Source: Diploscapter coronatus | Lineage: Eukaryota; Nematoda; Chromadorea; Rhabditida; Rhabditidae | Assembly: GCA_964036155.1 (NCBI GenBank) | Contig: OZ038423.1 | Span: 25,993,249-26,057,248, forward strand | Reading direction: 5' to 3' | Length of the DNA: 64,000 nt | Part shown: positions 29,801 through 40,763 of the stretch, one piece after another | Layout of the letters: every line of letters begins with the position of its first letter | How positions within the stretch are numbered: position 1 is the stretch's first letter | The notes under the pieces: model-generated | Told to the model about the DNA's origin: nothing | Database searches by the model: none | Seen by the model: only the letters and a program-made list of their open reading frames with translations | Program-made: the position numbers and the translations under genes

Positions 29801-32800
29801 GCTTTTAGTCGACTGACTTTACCGTTCTTATTTCCAGATATGGTGTGGATGGCAAGTTCGACGTGAAACGAATCGACCCCCCAGCAGCAAGCAGCGCACC
29901 TCCGAGTGGAAAGGCACAAAGTGGGACGGCAGAAGGAGGACCCAAGAACCCCATCGCAAATGCAATGCTCAAGACTTTCGCCAGCAGGAGAGGGTTCGGT
30001 CAGAAGTGAGGAAATCTGAAATTTGGAAAAACCAAGGAAGAATGCATTATTCTGGATTCTAGACTTCTCGGCTGATGAGAATTTATTTTTTTTAAATGCT
30101 CAAATTAAGAAATTTTGACAACTTGAGCATTGAACATTCGATATCCTAAATTTCCAGATCCACCCAGCAGAGTGAAGACAGAGACGAGATGTTCACGTTC
30201 GGCAACCTGCTCAAGAGCAAGGCGCCCGCAGTGTCCACAGCCAGCACTCCCCTGTCCCGATTCACCCGCCCGGTGATTTCCTCTGCGCACAGCACTTCCA
30301 CGACCGCTGCATCCAGCGCCGGTCCGAGTGGAGCCGTTCAAGCTGCTGGTACAAGCTTCCAAATTATTTCATTTTCGAAGAAAGATAAACTTGGATTGAA
30401 AACTAAAGAGTCATGAAATTTGAGAAAAAAACAATTTGATTTTCAGGAGGAGTGTCTCAGCAACAGCAACCCGGACAAGGCACGACCTCGCAGTCGAGTG
30501 CAGGAACGACGATCGGCAAAAAGTCGATGAGCACGACGAATCTGGTCGACGAGAGACATTCCACCGGGCCGAGCGTGGCCTCCACGGGACAGGCAGCCAG
30601 TGCCGAGAGTTTGCAGGTGAGAAGTAGAAGATGGACTTTTCTTGAAAACGAGAAATCTTCTAAAAATTGAAAGAAGAAATCGATTTTTTGAAAGCTATAA
30701 AATGAATGAAACTGAAAATTGCAATTTTTCAGCACCAAACCCCCTCTCTGGAAAACCTACTCGCCAAGGCGAACACCCACGCATTCGGACGAATTGCTGA
30801 AACCCAGGAAAGCGGGGAAACCGAAGGCGGCAGGGAGACTCCACACGTGCTGCGAGAGGCCAGGGAGGAGAATGAGGAGGATGAAAATGAGACGGAGACG
30901 GGCGATGGGTCGACAGAAACTGGCACTACTGCTAGGTGAGGGATAAAAGAATAAAAATGTGATCTTTAAAGAAATGCACAGAAAGGAGGGGTGGTAAGTT
31001 TTTTCTCGAGAAAGTGTTTTAGATAGGAGCTATGAAAGAAGGAAGGAGTCGTATTAAAATTTGAAAGAAGACTTGAAAACTATGTTCTAAAAGAAAATTT
31101 TAGAGATATTAGCTTTTAAAAAAAAATTTGATATTTCAGCAGCAAGAGCATATCCACGGATGAAAGCCGCTCCGCGGATTCTTCGAACGCAGACGTGTCG
31201 ATTTACTCGAGTCGCTCCTCTGTGTTGGACGTCACTCCCAGGGACACTCCGGTTAGAAAATCGATATTTTGAACATTTTGCAACTTCTTGAGAATGAATG
31301 AAGTTGGACAAAATGCACTTTTCAGGCTACTCCCGCAACTTTGTCTGGTGAAAAGGCTAACAACTCGCTTTCGGTGTCAGCTCCTGACTTGGCTGCAAGG
31401 CAGAGACAGCAGTCGAGTGAGGCGTCGTCTGAATTGGACAACATGCTGGAAACGGCTGAAGGTAGATTAAGAGAAAAACGCACAAAAAATTAAATTAAAA
31501 ATTCAAGCATTCTTCGAAGGCTCGATGGACACTGACGATGAGGACAACGATAATGCGACTGCCGCGGGAAGCAGCTCGGAGATGAACGAATTGCCCGTCA
31601 CGCGGGGAGACTCGATCAAGGATGACGAGTGGCACCGTAAGTTCAAAAGTGTGCAAATGAAAGTCTAGTCGAATTTTAAGGGCTATATTTTGACGTGGGA
31701 CATTTTTGTGATTTTGAAAAGAAACAAATATTCGGAAAAAATGAAAGCGGAAAGAATTATAAAATCTAGAAATTTTTGAAAATAAAAAAATTCAGGAGTG
31801 TTCGAAGCCGAACAGGTGATGCCGCCCCCCGGCTTGCAGCAGAGTGGCTCCGTCTCTTCTTCGGGAGCTCAGCATGGCGCATCCGACAGAAGCTTCCTCG
31901 AAAGAGTCCGAGATGTGTTGGCTGGAGAGGACAGCAACGACCCCATTATTCAGGGACTCTTTGCAGGTAAATTTTTGAGAAAAATTGGAAACATGAGAAT
32001 TTTTGTGAATTTGAAGAAAGATTGGATTTTAAAGAAAACCCTAGAAATGTATAGGAAAAATGATGATTTTTGTAAAATGTGAATGAGAATGTACAGAGTA
32101 ATGAACTCTTCCTCAAATACTCGAATTGATATGATAAACATTTGAAAAATGGAACAAATCCAAGAAAAGTCTACAGGCAAAAGTTTAATATTGTTGAGAT
32201 TCAAGAAAAAAATTCAGTTCCCGAACCTTCTAAGCCCTCTTCGACTTCCGGTGCGAGGGCCAGCTATGCCTTCCCCCACTCTACATCATCCTCGACTTCT
32301 GGCTCGATAACGACGCATACAGGCAGACCGGACAAACCTGAGAGAACAAGTTTGCACGGCAGAGACGCAGTGGGAAGTGGAATGCATTCGAGTTCGCTGA
32401 AACAGACGATCGGGAAATACGCTGATGTGCTCAAGGGGATCATGCAGAGTGTAAGATTTTTCGTTATTTAGAATTCTGAATTAAAAAGCTTTGAAAACGT
32501 GATTTTCTGTATATTATTTTAAAATAAGATTTTGATGAAGGAAAGAAGGCTTCTGAAAAATATAATTTTCTTTAGAATTTCTCTAAAAAATAAAATCGTG
32601 AATTTTCAGGTGATGGACACACAATCCTCGGCAATGGAAATGGAAGAATTGATGGATGAGGATGAGTTCTACGAGGACGAAGATGGGAATGAAGACGATG
32701 TCGATGAGGACCTGGCTCAGCAGGTAAAATACTCAAAAAACCATTGACATAGGTCAAACTTCATTCCGATTTCAAACAAAATGAACGATTGCAGCTGGGC

Positions 32801-35800
32801 ATTCCCGTCGAGACTTTCGCCACTGTTCTCAGACACGGAGCCAGAGACCTGAAGTTGAATTGGAAACAGGTGAGAATGATGAGGTTTCGGAGGAAAGCTA
32901 AGCGATTTTGGAAATAGTGGAGAAAAGTGATCATTTTTGATAAATTGAAATCCGAGGAAGAATTATGTTTTATGACATTTTATGGAAAATCATGAGCTTT
33001 TAGAAGCTGAAGTAAACAAGGATTTAGTCAGGAATTGCAAATATTTGCATTCTTCTCGAATCTTTTAAATTCGGTAATTTTTAAAAATTGCAGCTCTCCC
33101 AGTACATGATGGGCGGAAGCGGTTCGGGCTGGGAATCACGAGGCTCGGGCGACGGCTCGAGGGATCTGAGGTCCTACGATGACGAAGTCGTCATCAAGTG
33201 CCAATTCCAGGTCGGAAAAATTTGATTTTCCTTGGACTTATAGAAATTACAATAAATATAAAGAAGTTCAGAATTTGAATTTTAAACACTTTGGAAATAT
33301 ACTCATGATTCTTTTAAAATTTCAGTCTCTCATCCCAGCTTTCGACCCTCGACCCGGCAGGGCCAACGTCAACCAGATCCAGGAAGTCGAGTTGCCGAGC
33401 ACCGTCAATGAGCCTGTCACTGCGGTGAAATCGGTAATTTCGAGAAAAAATGAAATTTCTAACTTCTATTTCGTGAAAATGCTCACTTTAGAAAGCAGCA
33501 CTTTGCTTTCTATGTGCACACAATTTGGAAATTACAAAATGACTAGGGTTTTGAAATGGCAGAAGTCTTCAGGCCGATGACCCCTCAATTCGCCTCTATC
33601 TTCGCGGTCCGAATCTGACCGGAGTGGAGAATGTGACCGTGGCGATGACTGATGACGACGCGTCCTTCTTCAAATACGTCCAGATATTGTCGAATCAAAC
33701 TTCTTGGTCTTCAGTAAGTTTTGAAAAAAAAAACAATGGAACTAAAGAATGACTGATTTTCAACAGTTCATATTTTCTGAGAAAAGTGCAAAATTTTGTC
33801 ACAAGAAGAAGCGGGTTCTTCTAAAAAGATATTTTTCAGAAATCGGAAAGGAGCAGAAGAATCTGGGAGCCGACCTACACGCTGATTTACGAGGACGCGA
33901 CTGAAGACGTGGTGATTCAGGTCGATCAAATCGAGGACGAGGCCAGCAAAGTGCCGCAGGGCGTCAATGAGGTCGGAAAATATTTTTTTATTTAGAAAAA
34001 TCTTATTTATCCTAAAGAAAACAATTCTAAATTTTCTGATCATTCTTATGAATTTTCAAATTTTTCAGTGCCTAGAAACCATTGGTCTCCTCTCACGAAT
34101 GCAGGACGTCTCCATCAACCCTCAGGTCTTCATCAGCGATAAACTCACCATGAAATTGACACAGGTACGGGCGAAGAGTCGTAGTGAAAATTGAATTTTG
34201 AACGGGATTTTTGCAGGAACTTTCCGATGCGTTGGTGGTCGCTGCGAGGGCGCTGCCTGAGTGGTGCTCCAGATTGGTATACATCTATCCCTGTCTGTTC
34301 AGTGTGGAAACGAGGTATGAGCATTAGGAAAAATGAAAATCTGGGAATTTCTTCCAAAAATAGAAAACGAAATGTATCTAACTGAATAACTTGGTAGACG
34401 TGGAAATTTATTAACCAAGTAATAGAAAATTTTGCCAATGCAAATGAAAATTAGAACATCTCTGAAGAGATCTCGAAAAATTAAGGATATGATAAAAGTT
34501 AGAAAATAAAGGATTGCATTTTTAGAAACATGTATCTGCAAGCGACGGGCTTCGGCGTGACACGAACAATCGTGTGGCTGCAGTCGCGCAGAGACGCCGC
34601 GCTGGACAGAGCCCGAGGCACGGGTCAGGCGGGAGCGGGCAGTGCTGGCAGACCCGACAGATACCAGGAATACAGGGTCGGCAGACTCAAGACTGAGAGG
34701 ATTAAGGTTGGATTTATCTAAAAAGGAAACAATTAAATTTGAAAAGAAGAAAAGCTGAGTCGTGCAGAACTTTTTCAAGCTTCTGAAAGAAGTTAGAAAA
34801 TTTTAAAAATGAATTCTGGAATAAAGATGAGATTTAGGTGTCCCGCGCCGAAGACCATCTCATGGAGCAGGCAATCCGCGTGATGAAATTCCACTCGGAG
34901 AGGAAATCCATACTGGAAATCGACTTCACCAATGAAGAGGGAACTGGATTGGGTTAGTTTTCAAAGATGTTGAGGAATAGATTTTTTTCCAGAATTTCAA
35001 AATACTATCTATCTTAAAATTGGAATATTTGTAATTCCAGAAGAAAAACAACAGTATTTATCGATTCTCGTTCATTTGCAGGCCCCACCCTAGAATTCTA
35101 CGCGCTAGTTGCGGCCGAGTTGCAGAAGAAGTCGCTGGCGATTTGGCTGTGCGACGATGCGGATGAACATACGCTGAAGCATGAAGAGAGGGAACTCGAT
35201 CTGGGCGAAGGCAAGAAGCCACCGGGGTCAGTCTTGAAATGTTTCTTCTGAAAAAAGACACTTCTAGAAAATTCATTTTTTAAACACACAAAACATTCAC
35301 TTTTGGAAAACGATGAAAAGTAACGACTTCTGAAAAACAAGGGAAATAGTGAAGTAGTGTTTGTGGTTCAAAAGATGAACAATTTAGAAAATCTGGTTTT
35401 TAAGAAGAAGATTAATTTTCAGATACTACGTCCGAAGATCAGGAGGGCTATTCCCCGCGCCTCTGCCGCCGCACACGGACGAGCTCCACAGGGCCACCGA
35501 GTTGTTCAGGATCCTCGGCATTTTCTTGGCTAAGGTTGGGAACTTTGAAGAAAAACACATGAAAAAATAAGAAGACTCTAAAAATTCCACAAGTTTATCA
35601 ATATTATTTATCTCTAGATTTCTCATAAGAGGATTAAAAATTTGTTTAAATCTAAAATAAAATAATATTTTAGGTGCTCCAAGACGGCCGTCTCGTGGAC
35701 CTGCCCCTCTCCCGTCCATTCCTGAAAATGCTGACCAACAGCCGATTGACTGAGAATGCAGAGCCAACCCTGGAACGAGTCCTCTCTCTGGACGATCTGG

Positions 35801-37397
35801 AGGAAGTCCATCCTGTCAAGGGTAAGGAAAATACTTTTCAAAAAATTTGGAAAAAATCGAGTGAAAATTACTTTAAGAAAATTTTCAGAAAAGTGCAATT
35901 TCTTTGAAACCAAAAATCTCTTTGAAAAATCTACGGAAGGAATATTTGCATTTTGAAAGAAAAAATGAACTCTTTGGAAAACAAATTAATTTAAATATTT
36001 CCAGGCAACTTCCTGAAAGAACTGCGCGCCCTGGCTCAAAGGAAGCGAGCCATTGAAAGTGAGCCGCTTCTGGACAGGGAGTCCAAGAGGAGAAAGATCG
36101 ATGAATTGAAGCTCTGCATTCATGGAACTCGGTGCAGGTATGAAAAGAGTGAAAAATATTGATTTTTTTCAAGTTTGCAAATTTTTATGATTTGTCGTTG
36201 AACAAAAATCGGTGTTCTTGCATTATTAGCCTTTAAACATAATGTCTAAGAAAAGATCATTTTGAACGACTTTATTTCCTGAGAAATCCATAAAAAACCG
36301 AATTTCGAAATTTTTAAGACTTAACTTTTTTGTAGAGTGGAAGACCTGGCGCTGAACTTCACAGTGAACCCCTCATCGAAGGTCTACGGCTACGAGGAGA
36401 TGGAACTGGTGGAGGGCGGTGCGGACATGGACGTCACCATGGACAACGTCGAGCTGTACGTACAGAAAGTCGCTGACTTCTATCTTCAATCCGGCATTAT
36501 GAGTCAGGCAAGTAGATAAATCTTTGAAAAATAAAATTTTTATGAAAATTGTTTTGAGAGAAATGAAGAGCTAAAGAATATAGAATTTTTAAATTTGAAG
36601 AAAAAATTCCAGATGCGCGCGTTCCGTGAAGGCTTCGACCGCGTGTTCCCTCTCAAGTCACTCCGATCATACAGTTCTGAGGAGGTTCAGGTAAGCAATA
36701 AAGAAAAAAAAAGATCTCAATTCTCAGCAGTTTATTCATATCTTTTTGCTATTATGCCGAAAAATAAAGTTGAAGATAATTCAAATAAAATAATTCCAGC
36801 GCCTTCTCTCCGGCGAGCAGTGCCCCGAGTGGACGCGCGAGGACGTTATGAACTACACGGAGCCGAAGTTGGGCTACTCGAGGGACTCGCCGGGATTCCT
36901 GCGATTCGTCGATGTCATGGTCGGCATGAATGCACAGGAGAGAAAGAACTTCCTCCAATTCGCTACGGGATGCTCTAGTTTGCCACCAGGTATGAATTTT
37001 TTTTCTAAATAAAATCACGAAGCAACGTCTTTAGAAGAAAATTTGTATCATTTTGATCATTTTGTAGGAAATTATGTGTTTTACAAAAACTTGATTTTTT
37101 GTCGAAATTAAACCTTTGAAGAAACTACCTCTTTGAAATTCAACAATTCAGGCGGCCTCGCCAACCTGCACCCGCGTCTGACGGTCGTGAGGAAGGTCGA
37201 AAGCGGCGATGGCAGCTATCCTTCGGTAAGTTGGGTGAAAAATTTGTAAAAATTGAAATTTTGAGAAAATTAACAAGCGAAATTTGCAGGTCAACACATG
37301 TGTGCACTACCTGAAATTGCCAGAATATTCTTCGGTGGAGATTCTGAGAGAGCGCCTGCTCACCGCCATCAACGAGAAAGGATTCCATCTCAACTAG
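20837..37397 (+). CDS. hecd-1: HECT-type E3 ubiquitin ligase, HECTD1 orthologue
   Basis: Roughly 45 to 50 exons splice to a protein of about 2,760 residues with the HECTD1 architecture. An N-terminal helical-repeat domain (about 1-330) begins [12 protein letters not shown] and contains the near-invariant [13 protein letters not shown]. Ankyrin repeats follow (about 335-465; [34 protein letters not shown]), then a SUN/galactose-binding-like domain (about 1250-1370; [29 protein letters not shown]), a MIB/HERC2 domain (about 1435-1480; [19 protein letters not shown]), a long Ser/acidic low-complexity region (about 1535-2020) and a C-terminal HECT domain. The predicted catalytic cysteine is in [15 protein letters not shown], about 32 residues from the end. 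The ligase transfers ubiquitin to substrates; substrates here are unknown. The start was chosen by match to the vertebrate N terminus; an in-frame ATG lies at 20777. Confidence 0.94.
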
Positions 37398-38224
37398 GAC
37401 ACCCGCAAGCATCTTCCAAATACCCGAAAGAACTTCATTCATATTTGTAGTCAAACATTCAAGTCATACAGACTTCTATCAATCCATTTTCTTTCTTTAT
37501 CATATTTTATTGATTATTTTTATGGTTTATCTTAGCTTTCTCCAAAAGGCATTTCATTTCATCTGAAATTCGACCATCCCCCTTCTTTCATCACCTTCCT
37601 TTCCGAGTTATAAATTGTTGCGCTCTTAAAAACTTGAACTCCAATGTCTACGGTAGCCAATTATTATTTTTGATTTTTGTAGCATTTTATTGGGTAATTT
37701 TTGGTCGGCGAGGTTTTGATTGATAAAAAAGGTGAATTTTTAGAGATCAATCAAATTTTGTTCGACCAACTTCGATTCACATGTGATTTCTCCATCCGGA
37801 TTTAGATCCTGAGCCCCCTTTTGTTCATTTCTTTTACCTAGTTTTACCCTGTGTTTATCTCGGATTCATCTTTGACTTCTTTGGTTTTGAACTTAAAAGT
37901 TTCAAAAAACAAGATCAAAGATCAATCTCAGGCAGGCAGGCATCTATTCTATTCATTTATTTGATTGTGAGTCTTATTTTATGGGAGTTCGATTTTTATC
38001 CGATTTCATTTAGAGTTGTTGGTCTTTTCTCGACCACTTTTTACCCCTGGCTTTCTGAACCAATTAGAAAGTTTATTTCGCCAAATAAATACTCTGTATA
38101 AAAAATGTTAGTTTTGTTTCTGAAAATCAATACGATTTTACATATCGTATCAAAATATCTTGGACTTTTCAACAAATTTTTAAATATGCACATTTTTCGA
38201 TTTTTCAGGGATCAAATAAAAACT
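37398..38224 (+). promoter_or_regulatory. hecd-1 3'UTR and operon-like junction
   Basis: About 700 bp of 3'UTR-like sequence ends at AATAAA (38084-38089). About 120 bases later a TTTTTCAG acceptor (ending 38208) precedes the ATG of the small gene at 38225. Spacing resembles an SL2-type operon junction; this is inference from spacing. Confidence 0.45.
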
Positions 38225-39533
38225 ATGTCGGTGACCGCAGTGGTGAAGGATGTTGCTTTAGCTTCAGGTCAAATTTTCGACCACACGCAACAAGTCAGGT
38301 CGGTTTGAAGAGGAAAAATCTCGGGTTTGAAATTGTTAATGTCTCGTTGTATGTGCAAAATCCACCGGATTTAATCATGCTCGTTCATTCATTTGAATAG
38401 AGTTGGATAGTTACCCAAGAATTTGTAGAGGTCGCCAAGAGTCACGAAAATCGCATTGACTTGCAAATTTCCGAAAGAAAACAAGCCATATTTTTTTCTA
38501 GTTTTTAATAAATTAATTGAAGGACGGAAATTGAACGGTTTGTGGATCAATTTGAGCGTAATGAACGGCATAAGGAATTTGATGGCATTCTTAGAGCTAG
38601 TCATTCAGTAAGCTAAAATTTAGAAATAGCTAAAATTTTACTCCCGTTTATTAAAAATTTATCGTTCGCAATAAATGAAATGGTAGTAAAATGATTATAC
38701 AGGTTATAAAATAAGTTCGGGCGACAAAGTTTTTCGAAGTAGTGAAAAGAGTATTTTGAAAATGTTTGGTTGATTTTTGCATGACTTTATGGAATAACTA
38801 TCGAGAACATTTTTCACAAAAATTTAGCAATCCATTAGATTTTTGGATAATTTTTCGACGAGTCCCAAAATACGCCATAAAATGGCCTAGTTTGATGTTT
38901 CTAAAATATCGAAACCTATAAAATAGTGAAATTTTAGCATGAAAATTGTCGTAACATATTAGTAATTAGCAATTTTAGCTCTTTTATCCCAAATTACACG
39001 CTCTCGCTATGCTTTACAGTTCTATTTCACTCTTGATACGTGATAAAATGTTCATCTCTGTAAAGCAAATTTTCTTATGTTTCGCAAACAGAGCCTCGTA
39101 ATTTTTGTATGGAGAATTCAAAAATATAAAAGTTCAAATTTCTTGATTCATTAAATTATCTAAAATCAACTTTCAAATTTGTTGCCGGACTTGTTTTATA
39201 TCCCGTATACTGGAAAATCAATATTCTATCCATTTTTTCTAAAATTCTAGCTAGTGGAAGCTATTGAGACGCCAGTGGAGGCATTATTCGAGGCTGGAAA
39301 AATGAAGAAATTAATATCAGACGTTGACGCATTGACGGAAAGGATCAACGCTCTGAAAGAGCCCAAATATAAAGCGGTCAGTCGAAAATTTAGATATTTG
39401 TCCGAAAAAACAAATTCAGGAGCATGATGCTTATCTGGAAGACATTGAAAAGACCCAGAAACACTATTTGGAGGTCTGTAGAGAAGAGGCCCAAAGGAAA
39501 ATGAGAGCGTCCGCTCAAAGGCACTCTCAATAA
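38225..39533 (+). CDS. Small helical protein of 102 residues, family unknown
   Basis: Three exons (38225-38293, 39251-39376, 39420-39533) join in phase 0. The product is almost all predicted helix with heptad-like spacing (ALTERINALKEPKYKAEHDA, YLEDIEKTQKHYLEVCREEA), charged, and has no signal peptide or membrane span. The size and coiled-coil look resemble BLOC-1/BORC or kinetochore subunits, but I cannot assign it. The first intron is long (957 bp) for this window and may hide a further exon. The gene follows hecd-1 at operon-like distance. Confidence 0.68.
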
Positions 39534-40763
39534 ATCAATTTCTTGGAAACTGCGCTATTTTTCATTATTAAAATATCGTTAATGATCATTAACTTGAGAC
39601 AAAATAAAAGGGACGAAAGTTTGATACATGAAAATTGGCGCGTTGTTTGCAAACGAATAGACAACATTTAATCAACTCGTGGAATGACTTTGACAACTTT
39701 GAAATAAATTACGAAATGCACGCTTTGTATATTCGAATTGTGCATCGTTTGTTTTGTCCCAAGTTATCGGTCATTAACAATATTTACATTCAAAACCTAT
39801 GAATTTTTCAATTGTCAGATCACAAACTGAAATTTTTTTAAAATCACATTTTCCCGTGATTTCATTCTTGTTCATTTCGTAAATTATTGTCTTCCTGCGA
39901 ATTCACTTTACTCAGGGTACATATTTATTCATAATATCTACTTAAAATATTTACATTCCAAAAATTTCTAGTCCCCGAATAAAGATAATAAATGATGTCT
40001 ATCTATACTTTGCTAAATATGCCATTAATTTGTTGCTAATATGAGGGAAAGCACGATCTCAAATAAACTTGTGTTGTAAAACAAAAGAAGGGGCAAGGCG
40101 AGAAAAATGGCCAAGTTTTCGAAGGCTTCGTTGAAAAAATCATCGTCGAAAGGTTTCAGCTTGATGAAGCAGCCAAAAGGGTGAGTGACAAATATTCGAC
40201 AGGTTTTTACCGCTCCATTATTACTCGACTGATGAGGAAAGTGAAACTGCAAAGGCAAATGCTTTGTTTCTATTCGAATCAAGCGAGGGTTTCACAGTTA
40301 GATTGCAGCAGTTATAGATAGAAGTTGTGAGATTCGAACTTTTTATGCAACAGCAACATGAAGAAAAGGTAAATGGGCGCCGTTTGACCTTTTCTATCTC
40401 TCTCTTCTCATTATGTCTATGCGTACGTTGTACGAACGAGACATACATTCATAGGCAGAAGAAAAAACCCAAATGGGAGAGAGATAAGTTAACTGTATCT
40501 GTTTTTCTTTGTCTTTGTATGCGACGGGGGCTTCTGCAATATCACGAGAAAAAGTAAAGGTAATGGCTGAAAAAGTAAGGTCGAGGTTACTTCCGATCAG
40601 CCACCGAGAAAAATGCCGCCCTCATGGCCAGCGGCAGCAGCAGCTTCTCTGCCCTATAACTGTTTCTCTATACCGTCTCCTTTTTAACCAACCTGCCGTA
40701 TATAAGGCGCACCCCTGTCGGTGGAAGACACATCGCTAATACTCCATTTGCGGTAGTAGCAAG
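39534..40763. other. Intergenic region and collagen promoter
   Basis: AT-rich sequence follows the small gene. From about 40340 to 40740 it becomes richer in GC with C/T tracts and ends in the TATA box listed separately. No gene seen. Confidence 0.5.
40699..40706 (+). promoter_or_regulatory. TATA box of the collagen gene
   Basis: GTATATAAGGCGC lies about 60 bases ahead of the collagen ATG, a usual arrangement for strongly expressed, stage-pulsed cuticle collagens. Confidence 0.6.

Noticed and set aside
38389..38604. Minus-strand open frame within intron 1 of the small helical gene
   Set aside because: Hydrophobic by composition only; no receptor motif or splice partner.
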